From contig CAIOCC010000216.1 of the NCBI GenBank assembly GCA_903856555.1, forward strand, positions 1 through 21,706: a stretch of 21,706 nt of DNA, given 5' to 3'. The notes below the pieces were generated by a model. That model did no database searches, was not told the origin of the DNA, and was given only the letters and a program-made list of their open reading frames with translations. Source of the stretch: an uncultured Bacteroidota bacterium (lineage in GTDB: Bacteria; Bacteroidota; Bacteroidia; UBA7662). The position numbers and the translations under genes are program-made. Each line of letters starts with the position of its first letter. Positions within the stretch are counted from its first letter, which is position 1. Positions 7,912-15,219 of the stretch are shown one piece after another.

Positions 7912-8881
7912 ACCTTGGGAATTAATCCGCTTCAATCCCTTTGAAGCCGGGCATCGCTTTGATTATACCCGTTGCATCCTAACGGGTCTTCCTATCGACA
8001 CCTCCAAAGACCTGCGTCCTGTTTTCCCCGGAACCTGGTTTGAACGAGTGGGGCTTCGGCCCGGTCATCGCTTGCAATTGGTGGATGGGAGCTCCTTGGA
8101 TTACCGAGAACTACGCCTGCCCTTGCACCCGACTTGCTGGGAAGGGGGTCTGGATGAAGTAGCCCGTAAATGCGCTGAACTCTTTGCATCGGGTATCGAA
8201 ACCCTGGGGTGGACCAGGACCGAACGAATTTATCAATGGATGTGTTGGCTTTTTATCGGTGTACTCTACGCTGAAATGAACGCCTTGAGCGACAAGGAAG
8301 ACGCCCACCCGGCTTGGAGGGAATCCTCTTTTCTGAATCGTTACCGCATGATCCACCTTAGCCTCCAAGGCGCGGTATTTCCTCTGCAGTACCTGGGTTA
8401 CGACCCGGGTTCCGTCTTCATCCTACCGTTGGATGGGGATAACAAAGGTTTTGATTTCAAATCCAGTTCCAATACCCAAAGCCTTAGCCTGCGTGTTGGA
8501 GAATCACTCATTCTGGCCAGTCTAGGGGACAACGGGGCCCACATGGCATTTTTTGAGGATGAATTTTTGTCCTATCGACACCAGACGCTCGGTCCTCTCC
8601 AAGGCGATGAGATTTTTGCACGGATGTGTTACCGCAATCACCTCCTCAACCCGGTTTTTGAATACGGGATCGGCTTTGGCGATGAAGAGGATGCCACCAC
8701 CTATATCCGGATGCAAATTCCCCCCGAATTAGCCGGGGAAGAAGCCTTTGGCCCCTGGTCGGACATGGAATATGCAACCGTCTTGGACCAATACCTGCGT
8801 CCACACGGCGTGGAACCCCTAAAGACCTTTCAGGAAAGCGGAGAATTGATGACTTTTCTGGAGCCTAGGAACGGCTCCTGA
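7889..8881 (+). CDS. Conserved-looking protein of unknown function
   Basis: This encodes 330 residues from the ATG at 7889; the open frame extends further upstream, but those codons lie inside purB and look like shadow sequence. I do not recognise the family with confidence. The N-terminus has FNPFEAGHRFDYTRCILTG followed by a PVFP motif. The middle is rich in aromatic residues (QWMCWLFIGVLYAEM, near 113-127), and a later block contains GIGFGDEEDATTYIRMQ. There is no signal peptide and no clear membrane segment, so it is probably cytoplasmic. It starts within purB (23-base overlap) and is probably translationally coupled to it. Its end overlaps the 3' end of ribE by 17 bases on the opposite strand. 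The single cysteine in 'TRCILTG' is not enough to call a metal site. Confidence 0.75.
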   Translation: MPQDFPAEPWELIRFNPFEAGHRFDYTRCILTGLPIDTSKDLRPVFPGTWFERVGLRPGHRLQLVDGSSLDYRELRLPLHPTCWEGGLDEVARKCAELFASGIETLGWTRTERIYQWMCWLFIGVLYAEMNALSDKEDAHPAWRESSFLNRYRMIHLSLQGAVFPLQYLGYDPGSVFILPLDGDNKGFDFKSSSNTQSLSLRVGESLILASLGDNGAHMAFFEDEFLSYRHQTLGPLQGDEIFARMCYRNHLLNPVFEYGIGFGDEEDATTYIRMQIPPELAGEEAFGPWSDMEYATVLDQYLRPHGVEPLKTFQESGELMTFLEPRNGS

Positions 8882-9455
8882 TATGTTGGAGGAAATACTT
8901 GCCTAGGATATCAAATTCCAGGTTGACCCCTTGCCCCTCTTCCAATTCACCGAGGGTGGTGTGCTCATACGTATAAGGAATAACAGCCACCGAGAAGGTC
9001 CCTTCCCCCACCTCCACGACGGTTAGTGAAACGCCGTTGACGGTGACAGAACCTTTGGGCACCAGCAAAGATTGATGTTCTGCTGGAAAAGAGAAGGCAA
9101 AAGTCCAACTGCCGTCTCTGGATTCTTTACGGGTACAAAGCCCGGTCGCATCCACGTGACCTTGGACCCAATGGCCGTCCAAGCGATCCCCCACCCGCAG
9201 GCAGCGTTCCAAGTTAACGCGATCCCCCACTTTGAGATTCCCCAACGTGCTACGGTCCAAGGTTTCTTGAACCGCCACCACCCGATGACCACGATCATCA
9301 CAGGCCACCACGGTCAGGCAGACCCCTTGGTGGGCGAGGCTTTGGTCAACCTTGAGTTCGCCGCTGATGTTGGATTCAAACGAGAGAACCAAGTTGGTCC
9401 CCTCCATGGTTCGGGAAAAGAGCGTGCCCGTCGCTTCGACAATGCCTGTGAACAC
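8865..9455 (-). CDS. ribE: Riboflavin synthase (alpha subunit)
   Basis: The product is 196 residues from a GTG at 9455. It dismutates two molecules of 6,7-dimethyl-8-ribityllumazine to riboflavin. The GTG begins the invariant N-terminus (M)FTGIVE. The tandem lumazine-binding repeats are visible: first repeat with HQGVCLTVV (about 42-50), then LRVGDRLDGHWVQGHVDATG (about 86-105), second repeat with VNGVSLTVVEV, then TLGELEEGQGVNLEFDILGKY. The open frame continues upstream into sdhB, but family alignment fixes the start at GTG. There is no obvious Shine-Dalgarno sequence, common in Bacteroidota. The stop of sdhB is only 11 bases upstream, so ribE is the last gene of the sdhCAB unit. Its stop overlaps the convergent 7889-8881 gene by 17 bases. 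Confidence 0.93.
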   Translation of the reverse strand: MFTGIVEATGTLFSRTMEGTNLVLSFESNISGELKVDQSLAHQGVCLTVVACDDRGHRVVAVQETLDRSTLGNLKVGDRVNLERCLRVGDRLDGHWVQGHVDATGLCTRKESRDGSWTFAFSFPAEHQSLLVPKGSVTVNGVSLTVVEVGEGTFSVAVIPYTYEHTTLGELEEGQGVNLEFDILGKYFLQHIRSRS

Positions 9456-9466
9456 AAAAATCAGGC

Positions 9467-10270
9467 TTAGGCCATGGAAGAACCGCCACCTGCCGCATGG
9501 CCACCCCCACTGAATTGGGCACCCAAGTAAGAACGATTCAAACGGGCAATGTTCTCCACAGAAATTCCTTTGGGGCATTCCGCTTCGCAGGCTCCGGTGT
9601 TCGTGCAATGCCCAAAACCTTCCTCATCCATGGCCTGCACCATCGAAAGAACCCTTTCGCGATGCTCGGGCTGCCCTTGAGGCAACAAGGCATACTGAGA
9701 AACCTTGGCGGATACAAATAGCATCGCCGAGGCATTTTTGCAGGCCGCCACGCAAGCCCCGCAACCAATGCACGCAGCCGCCGCAAAGGCCTCATCTGCA
9801 TCCGTTTTGGGAATGGGTACCGCATTGCCATCGGGGGCATTGCCGGTGTTCACCGTGATAAAACCACCCGACTGTTGAATCCGATCAAAGGCCGAACGAT
9901 TCACCACCAAATCCCGAACCACCGGAAAAGCCTTGGCTCGAAATGGTTCGATGGTAATGGTTTCCCCGTCCTCGAAATGACGCATATGCAATTGACATGT
10001 GGTGGTCCCTTGCTGAGGACCGTGGGCACGGCCGTTGATATAGAGGCTGCACATCCCACAAATTCCCTCCCGGCAATCGTGGTCAAAGGCCACCGGCTCG
10101 CGGCCCTCGGTGATCAATTGCTCGTTGAGCAGATCCAACATTTCCAAAAAAGAAGCATGGACCGGAACCGAAGGCAGTTCGTAGGTTTCAAATTTCCCGG
10201 ACGCTTGGGTGGAGGGTTGTCTCCAAACCTGGAGGCGTAGATTGAGCGATGTAGATTCCATTGCGGACAA
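9467..10270 (-). CDS. sdhB: Succinate dehydrogenase/fumarate reductase iron-sulfur subunit
   Basis: The product is 267 residues. SdhB carries electrons from the flavoprotein to the membrane quinone site through three iron-sulfur clusters. The plant-ferredoxin-like N-terminal domain has [2Fe-2S] ligands C66, C71, C74 and C92 (CREGICGMC plus C). The C-terminal domain has CIGCGACVAAC (C167, C170, C173, C177) and CTNTGACEAECP (C222, C228, C232), giving all seven cysteines for the [4Fe-4S] and [3Fe-4S] clusters. The ATG four codons in (MESTSLNL) is an equally plausible start. The glycine-rich C-terminal tail (GGGHAAGGGSS) looks disordered. It follows sdhA by 23 bases and precedes ribE by 11. Confidence 0.96.
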   Translation of the reverse strand: MSAMESTSLNLRLQVWRQPSTQASGKFETYELPSVPVHASFLEMLDLLNEQLITEGREPVAFDHDCREGICGMCSLYINGRAHGPQQGTTTCQLHMRHFEDGETITIEPFRAKAFPVVRDLVVNRSAFDRIQQSGGFITVNTGNAPDGNAVPIPKTDADEAFAAAACIGCGACVAACKNASAMLFVSAKVSQYALLPQGQPEHRERVLSMVQAMDEEGFGHCTNTGACEAECPKGISVENIARLNRSYLGAQFSGGGHAAGGGSSMA

Positions 10271-10293
10271 GGAGGGGTTGATGGGAGTGGAGA

Positions 10294-12231
10294 CTATTTG
10301 TAAGAACGCTGCGTAGGGTGAGCGGCTTCAAAAACCAGGTCTTCGCGGTGCATGACCGGTTCATTCAAAGCGCCGGTGTATTCCCATGCAGCCACATAGG
10401 CAAAGGTGTCATCGTGACGCAGGGCTTCCCCTTCGGGGGTTTGATGTTCAACCCGAAAATGACCACCGCAGGATTCTTCACGGGCCAAGGCATCGCAGAC
10501 CATGAGGCGGCCTAATTCGATAAAATCGGCCACCCGCTGGGCCTTGTCCAATTCGGGGTTAAAAGAAGCCAGGGTACCGCTGACCCGCACATCGGACCAA
10601 AAATCTTTGTGCAATTGATCAATCAAACCCAAGGCATGGGTTAGACCATCCCGACTGCGGGCCATCCCGCAATATTCCCACATGATTTTGCCCAATTCAC
10701 GGTGGAAAGATTCCGGTGAACGACGTCCTTGGATGCCTAGAATTTTTTGTTGATAGGCCAGGGCTCTTTGTTCGGCCTCGGCAAAAGCGGGATCCTCCGT
10801 TGAAGGAGCTGCATGCCGAATCTCCGAAGACAAATAAGACCCGATGGTATACGGTAACACAAAATACCCATCGGCCAAGCCTTGCATCAAAGCCGACGCA
10901 CCCAAACGATTGGCCCCGTGATCCGAAAAATTGGCTTCACCGATGGCGTAAAGCCCCGGAACCGTGGTCATCAAATCGTAATCGACCCACAATCCACCCA
11001 TGGTATAGTGCACGGCTGGATAAATTTTCATGGGAGTCTCGTAGGGATTATCCCCGGTGATTTTTTCGTACATCTCAAAGAGATTCCCGTAGCGGGCCGA
11101 AATGGTGTTACGACCCAAACGACGGATGGAATCTTCGAAATCCAAAAACACCGCCAACCCCGTGGGTGCGACGCCGTGACCGGCATCACAGACTTCCTTG
11201 GCTGCTCTGGAAGCCACATCCCGGGGAACCAGGTTTCCAAAGGCCGGGTATTTGCGTTCCAAATAATAGTCGCGGCGATCTTCGGGAAGATCCCCCGCCT
11301 TGAGTCGCCCTTCGCGAATGGCCTGCGCATCTTCTTTGATCGCCGGTACCCATACCCGACCGTCGTTGCGCAACGACTCGGACATGAGGGTCAATTTGGA
11401 TTGATACTCCCCGGATTGAGGAAGACAAGTGGGGTGAATTTGGGTAAAACAAGGGTTTCCAAACAAAGCCCCGTGACGGTGCGCTTTCCAAGCGGCGGTT
11501 ACATTGGAACCCATGGCGTTGGTGGAGAGGTAAAAGACATTACCGTAACCACCGGAGGCCAAAACCACCGCGTGGGCCGAATGCCTTTCGAGCTCCCCGG
11601 TAACCAGGTTCTTGGCAATAATGCCCCTGGCTTTGCCGTCCACGGTCACCAATTCCACCATTTCGTGGCGGCTGTACATGGTCACTTGCTTTTTTGCAAT
11701 TTGACGGTTCAGGGCCGAATAGGCCCCCAACAACAATTGCTGCCCGGTTTGACCGCGGGCATAGAACGTACGGGATACCTGGGTTCCTCCAAACGAACGG
11801 TTGTCCAACATTCCACCGTAATCCCTGGCAAAAGGCACACCCTGCGCAACGCATTGATCGATGATGGAGGCACTGACTTCGGCCAGGCGATGAACGTTGG
11901 CTTCGCGGGCTCGGTAATCCCCCCCCTTAATGGTATCATAGAACAAACGATAAACGGAATCCCCGTCGTTTTGGTAGTTTTTGGCCGCGTTGATCCCCCC
12001 CTGCGCTGCAATACTGTGGGCCCGGCGTGGTGAATCCTGAAAACAAAAGGCCTTGACCTTGTAGCCAAGCTCGGCCAGAGAAGCCGCAGCCGATGCACCG
12101 GCCAGGCCGGTCCCCACCACGATAATTTCCATTTTGCGTTTGTTCGCAGGAGAAACCAGCGGCACGGTCGAGCGGTAACGGGTCCAGCGTTCCTGGAGCG
12201 TTCCTGCCGGTATTTTGGAGTCCAATTTCAT
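10294..12231 (-). CDS. sdhA: Succinate dehydrogenase/fumarate reductase flavoprotein subunit
   Basis: The product is 645 residues and oxidises succinate to fumarate (or the reverse) with covalently bound FAD. The Rossmann FAD motif VVGTGLAG lies at 38-45. H72 in RRAHSIAAQGGINAA is the expected site of FAD attachment. FTQIHPT (262-268) and SESLRNDGR (284-292, with R288 a likely catalytic arginine) form the substrate site. The capping and C-terminal flavin-binding blocks include HYTMGGLWVDY and GLYAIGEANFSDHGANRLGASALMQG. The SESLRNDGR form and the ~640 length match the Bacteroidota/Epsilonproteobacteria group of single-cytochrome enzymes rather than the E. coli type. The GxGxxG motif starts at about residue 40, which is late, but no later ATG keeps the full Rossmann strand with a typical leader, except M34, which is possible. 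It sits between sdhC and sdhB. Confidence 0.96.
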   Translation of the reverse strand: MKLDSKIPAGTLQERWTRYRSTVPLVSPANKRKMEIIVVGTGLAGASAAASLAELGYKVKAFCFQDSPRRAHSIAAQGGINAAKNYQNDGDSVYRLFYDTIKGGDYRAREANVHRLAEVSASIIDQCVAQGVPFARDYGGMLDNRSFGGTQVSRTFYARGQTGQQLLLGAYSALNRQIAKKQVTMYSRHEMVELVTVDGKARGIIAKNLVTGELERHSAHAVVLASGGYGNVFYLSTNAMGSNVTAAWKAHRHGALFGNPCFTQIHPTCLPQSGEYQSKLTLMSESLRNDGRVWVPAIKEDAQAIREGRLKAGDLPEDRRDYYLERKYPAFGNLVPRDVASRAAKEVCDAGHGVAPTGLAVFLDFEDSIRRLGRNTISARYGNLFEMYEKITGDNPYETPMKIYPAVHYTMGGLWVDYDLMTTVPGLYAIGEANFSDHGANRLGASALMQGLADGYFVLPYTIGSYLSSEIRHAAPSTEDPAFAEAEQRALAYQQKILGIQGRRSPESFHRELGKIMWEYCGMARSRDGLTHALGLIDQLHKDFWSDVRVSGTLASFNPELDKAQRVADFIELGRLMVCDALAREESCGGHFRVEHQTPEGEALRHDDTFAYVAAWEYTGALNEPVMHREDLVFEAAHPTQRSYK

Positions 12232-12269
12232 GGGGTCTTTTTAGAAGGCGAAGTTTGGGGGGGCTCGGA

Positions 12270-12965
12270 TTAGTAGCCAGCGGATTGGAGGTACATGACC
12301 ACCGGAATCAGAGCAAAAAGGGCCGGAACAAGGACGGCAAAGATGGTTCCCACTGTGCGGATCATGGGCTTGTAGCGGTAATTGCTAAGGCCCAGGGTGT
12401 GAAAGGCACTCTGGAAACCGTGGTAAAGATGAAAGCCCACAGCCACCATGCTTAACACATAAAACATAGCATACATCGGGTTGGCATAAGCCTCGGATAC
12501 GACTCGAAAAGCATCCGGCAAGGCCTCTTCCGCTCCGGGGTAGAGGATAACAGGTGCTTCCCCAAATTTGAGTTCGTACCAAAATCCCTTGAGGTGCACC
12601 AACAAAAAGGCCAAAACCAGGGTCCCCAAAATCCCCATATTACGAGAGGACCAGGTGGTCGTTTCCTTCGCTGCTCGGCCCTGATATCCAACAGGGCGGG
12701 CTGCGTTGGCCTGCTTGGTCAGCCAAAGGCTGTACAAAACGTGAAGAATAATAAAGGCAAAATTCAACTTGGAGACCGTTTGGATCAACAGGCTATGGCT
12801 CATGAAATGGGAATATTCATTGAACGAACGACCCTGATCGGGCACCAAGAGCTGAAGGTTTCCGGCTAGATGCACCACCAGAAACAAAATCAAAAACAAA
12901 CCCGTCAGGGCCATAACCGTCTTGCGGCCGTTGGAAGAAAGCAAAAATCGTTTGATGGGACTCAT
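12270..12965 (-). CDS. sdhC: Succinate dehydrogenase cytochrome b subunit (b556/b558 family)
   Basis: The product is 231 residues with five hydrophobic helices: about 16-36, 64-84, 110-130, 162-183 and 203-227. It anchors SdhAB to the inner membrane and carries heme b and the quinone site. Candidate heme-ligand histidines lie in the helices: H32, H75, H124 and H179 or H182. This spacing fits the di-heme cytochrome b of the single-anchor SdhC/FrdC family, as in B. subtilis and W. succinogenes. The family's N-terminal pattern S-N-G-R-K-x-V-M-A-L-T-G-L-F-L is present. As the first gene of sdhC-sdhA-sdhB-ribE it is preceded by a good Bacteroidota promoter, and the groEL terminator separates it from the gene behind. 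Confidence 0.95.
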   Translation of the reverse strand: MSPIKRFLLSSNGRKTVMALTGLFLILFLVVHLAGNLQLLVPDQGRSFNEYSHFMSHSLLIQTVSKLNFAFIILHVLYSLWLTKQANAARPVGYQGRAAKETTTWSSRNMGILGTLVLAFLLVHLKGFWYELKFGEAPVILYPGAEEALPDAFRVVSEAYANPMYAMFYVLSMVAVGFHLYHGFQSAFHTLGLSNYRYKPMIRTVGTIFAVLVPALFALIPVVMYLQSAGY

Positions 12966-12979
12966 ACCAGGGGTTTGTG

Positions 12980-13012
12980 CAAATTTACGGGCGAAAACCG
13001 CCCAAAAGCAAA
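12980..13012 (-). promoter_or_regulatory. Candidate promoter of the sdhCAB-ribE operon
   Basis: On the minus strand a -7 box TAAATTTG (12980-12987) matches TAnnTTTG exactly. A TTTG at 13009-13012 sits 21 bases upstream as the -33 box. The transcription start would be near 12973, very close to the sdhC ATG at 12965. The spacer holds an inverted repeat, GGGCG/CGCCC (12989-12993 and 12999-13003). The -33 box is part of the T-tract of the groEL terminator. Confidence 0.6.
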
Positions 13013-13037
13013 AAACCCCGACCCTTGCGGGTCGGGG
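13010..13037 (-). terminator. Rho-independent terminator of groES-groEL
   Basis: A perfect 9-bp stem (CCCCGACCC at 13016-13024 with GGGTCGGGG at 13029-13037) closes a 4-base loop. It is followed on the minus strand by six Ts (13010-13015) and then more T-rich sequence. It begins 15 bases after the groEL stop codon. Confidence 0.93.
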
Positions 13038-13052
13038 CTTAAGCGAAACATC

Positions 13053-14687
13053 TTACATCATATCGCCCATTCCTCCGCCACCTGGCATTGGAGGCATCTT
13101 GTCTTTCTCGGGCTCGTCGGCAATCACGCATTCGGTGGTCAACAACATAGCTGCGATGGAAGTCGCATTTTCGAGGGCAACGCGGGCCACTTTGGTTGGG
13201 TCAATGACTCCGGCGACCAGCATGTTTTGGAACTTGTCCAAGCGTGCATTGTAACCAAAGTTTCCGGTACCTTCCTTGACCTTTTGGACAATGATGGATC
13301 CGTCTACCCCACCGTTGGCCGCGATTTGACGAATAGGCTCTTCCAAGGCGCGCTTGATGATTTCAATACCGGTCTTTTCGTCGGCATTTTCGGTGGCTAC
13401 CTTGTCCAGGGCCTTGATGGCCCGAATAAAGGCCACACCGCCACCGGGTACAATCCCTTCTTCAACCGCCGCACGGGTTGCATGCAATGCGTCGTCAATA
13501 CGGTCCTTTTTCTCCTTCATTTCGACCTCGGTCGCAGCACCCACATAAAGAACCGCTACACCACCGGCCAATTTGGCAAGGCGCTCCTGCAGTTTTTCAC
13601 GATCGTAATCGCTGCTGGTGCTTTCGATTTGAGCCTTGATTTGGTGAACCCGGGCTTTGATGTCTTCTTTGTTACCGGCACCATTCACCAGGGTCGTGTT
13701 GTCCTTGTCAATGGTCACCTTCTCGGCCCGACCTAGGTAGGTCAAATCGGCGTTATCAAGCTTGTAACCACGCTCTTCGGAAATCACGGTTCCCCCAGTC
13801 AAAATAGCGATGTCTTCCAACATGGCCTTGCGGCGGTCCCCAAAACCAGGAGCCTTCACGGCCGCAATTTTGAGGGAGCCACGGATTTTGTTAACCACCA
13901 GGGTGGCCAAGGCTTCCCCGTCCACATCCTCGGCAATAATCAACAAGGGACGACCGGTTTGAACGACTTTCTCCAATACCGGCAACAATTCCTTCATGGC
14001 CGAAACCTTCTTGTCGTAAATCAAAATGTATGGATTGTCCAATTCGGCTTCCATTTTGTCGGCGTTGGTGACAAAATAGGGGGATACATAACCCCGGTCA
14101 AATTGCATGCCTTCCACAACATCCACATAGGTTTCCGTTGATTTGGCTTCTTCGACCGTGATAACACCTTCTTTGGTGACGCGACGCATCGCATCGGCAA
14201 TGAGTTTACCAACCACGGCATCGTTATTGGCCGAAATGGTAGCAATTTGTTCGATTTTGGAAAAATCGTCGCCCACTTCCATACTCAAGGTGCGTAGGGA
14301 TTTGACGGCAGCCGTAACGGCCTTGTCCATGCCCCTTTTGAGATCCATGGGATTGGCTCCGGCCGCCACGTTCTTGAGACCAGCGCGAATCATCGCCTGG
14401 GCCAGAACGGTGGCCGTCGTGGTTCCATCACCGGCCTGATCGGCTGTTTTGGAGGCGACTTCTTTGACCAATTGGGCACCCATGTTTTCGATGGGGTCCT
14501 TGAGTTCGATTTCCTTGGCAACACTCACACCGTCTTTGGTGACCGTTGGAGCACCAAACTTCTTGTCTAATACGACATTACGACCCTTAGGTCCAAGAGT
14601 TACTTTAACTGCGTTCGACAAAGCGTCCACGCCTCTTTTGAGCGCCTCGCGGGCCTCGGTATCAAAATAAATAAGTTTACTAGCCAT
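13053..14687 (-). CDS. groL: 60 kDa chaperonin GroEL
   Basis: The product is 544 residues. GroEL forms the double-ring ATP-driven folding chamber with GroES as lid. The hallmarks are all present: VTLGPKGRNVVLDKKFG near 28-44, the ATP-binding DGVSVAKEI and AGDGTTTATVLAQ (about 84-96), the apical-domain block GRPLLIIAEDVDGEALATLVVNK, and GIVPGGGVAF in the C-terminal equatorial domain. The C-terminal tail is the typical glycine/methionine-rich type, PGGGGMGDMM. It lies 49 bases downstream of groES and ends at a strong terminator, so the two form one transcription unit. There is a single copy in the window. Confidence 0.98.
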   Translation of the reverse strand: MASKLIYFDTEAREALKRGVDALSNAVKVTLGPKGRNVVLDKKFGAPTVTKDGVSVAKEIELKDPIENMGAQLVKEVASKTADQAGDGTTTATVLAQAMIRAGLKNVAAGANPMDLKRGMDKAVTAAVKSLRTLSMEVGDDFSKIEQIATISANNDAVVGKLIADAMRRVTKEGVITVEEAKSTETYVDVVEGMQFDRGYVSPYFVTNADKMEAELDNPYILIYDKKVSAMKELLPVLEKVVQTGRPLLIIAEDVDGEALATLVVNKIRGSLKIAAVKAPGFGDRRKAMLEDIAILTGGTVISEERGYKLDNADLTYLGRAEKVTIDKDNTTLVNGAGNKEDIKARVHQIKAQIESTSSDYDREKLQERLAKLAGGVAVLYVGAATEVEMKEKKDRIDDALHATRAAVEEGIVPGGGVAFIRAIKALDKVATENADEKTGIEIIKRALEEPIRQIAANGGVDGSIIVQKVKEGTGNFGYNARLDKFQNMLVAGVIDPTKVARVALENATSIAAMLLTTECVIADEPEKDKMPPMPGGGGMGDMM

Positions 14688-14736
14688 GATAAATTGGTTT
14701 AATGGATTTTTGGTTTAAAACAAATAGTGGGGGCTC

Positions 14737-15015
14737 TTAGCCCAGAATAGCCATGATATCGGATTCCCGCATAATGAGATAATCCTTGCCTTCGATTTGG
14801 ACTTCGGTACCTGAATACTTGCCGTAAAGAATGGTTTGTCCGGCCTTAACGGTCATGGGTTCGTCTTTCTTGCCCTGCCCAACAGCGACAACGGTCCCGC
14901 GCTGTGGCTTTTCTTTGGCGGTATCGGGGATGATAATCCCTCCGGCGGTTTTCTCCTCGGCAGGCGAAGGCTCTACCAGAACTCGGTCGGCAATCGGTGT
15001 GATTTTGCTTGACAT
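14737..15015 (-). CDS. groS: 10 kDa co-chaperonin GroES
   Basis: The product is 92 residues, the normal size. It caps the GroEL chamber as a heptamer. The N-terminal IADRVLVEP, the mobile-loop region EEKTAGGIIIPDTAKEKPQRG (near 20-40), and the C-terminal LYGKYSGTEVQIEGKDYLIMRESDIMAI are all typical. Both the sigma-54-type promoter at 15048-15063 and the palindrome at 15114-15134 lie upstream, so control probably acts here for both chaperonin genes. I see no CIRCE element. Confidence 0.97.
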   Translation of the reverse strand: MSSKITPIADRVLVEPSPAEEKTAGGIIIPDTAKEKPQRGTVVAVGQGKKDEPMTVKAGQTILYGKYSGTEVQIEGKDYLIMRESDIMAILG

Positions 15016-15047
15016 GGTTTTGAATATTTAGGTTTTGAACTTACCTA

Positions 15048-15063
15048 TGCAAAATCTATGCCA
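15048..15063 (-). promoter_or_regulatory. Sigma-54 (-24/-12) promoter of groES-groEL
   Basis: On the minus strand the 16 bases read TGGCATAGATTTTGCA. The GG of -24 (15061-15062) and the GC of -12 (15049-15050) are exactly 10 bases apart, as the sigma-54 consensus TGGCAC-N5-TTGCA requires. Only one core base differs (T for C at the sixth position, where a pyrimidine is accepted). The predicted start is about 15037, leaving a leader of roughly 22 bases before the ATG at 15015. No exact TAnnTTTG box is found in this gap, so a housekeeping promoter is not evident. Confidence 0.72.
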
Positions 15064-15109
15064 ATACCATAAACAACAAACGAAGCAATAAAAATCAACG
15101 ATCCAACAA

Positions 15110-15160
15110 GCATTTTGTCAGTTTCACTGACAAATTCTCCGGATGGCTGTGACAAAATGC
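15110..15160. promoter_or_regulatory. Palindromic upstream activator site for groES-groEL
   Basis: The arms TTTGTCAGT (15114-15122) and ACTGACAAA (15126-15134) are perfect inverted repeats around a 3-base centre. A further copy, TGACAAAATG, lies at 15150-15159. Together with 15110-15120 (GCATTTTGTCA) it makes a second, nested inverted repeat with 11-bp arms (15110-15120 and 15150-15160). The palindrome centre is about 62 bp upstream of the -24 element and near -87 from the predicted start, the usual place for an enhancer-binding protein. The site lies in the non-coding gap between secG and groES. Its binding protein is inferred, not shown. Confidence 0.62.
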
Positions 15161-15187
15161 CAAAGTCCTCGAAGAGAAAAGCGGAAT

Positions 15188-15208
15188 CCAAGGGGGTAGG
15201 ACCCCTGG
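15188..15208 (-). terminator. Weak hairpin after secG
   Basis: On the minus strand GGGGT-CCT-ACCCC, flanked by CCA and TGG with a 2-base bulge, can form a short stem starting about 12 bases after the secG stop. There is no immediate T-run, only a T-rich stretch (CTTTTCTCTTC) several bases on. It could end or attenuate the miaB-secG transcript before the groES promoter, but the call is weak. Confidence 0.3.
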
Positions 15209-15219
15209 CAATGGCTGAC

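Noticed and set aside
9456..9608. Upstream extension of riboflavin synthase into sdhB
   Set aside because: Family N-terminus is MFTGIVE; the extension is sdhB shadow sequence.
10882..12033. 383-residue plus-strand ORF opposite sdhA
   Set aside because: Long only because sdhA is G+C-rich in third positions; no domain, and sdhA is certain on the other strand.
12870..13736. 288-residue plus-strand ORF spanning sdhC, the terminator and groEL
   Set aside because: It runs across two certain genes and an intrinsic terminator on the other strand.
15045..15110. 22-residue hydrophobic minus-strand peptide frame just upstream of groES
   Set aside because: It looks like a membrane peptide, but it would end over the -24/-12 promoter and upstream of the predicted transcript start, and its start codon falls in the inverted repeat. 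Coincidence of A/T-rich promoter DNA is more likely.
15016..15219. Search for a CIRCE (HrcA) element before groES
   Set aside because: No TTAGCACTC/GAGTGCTAA-type inverted repeat is present; the palindrome found has a different sequence (TGTCAG/CTGACA).
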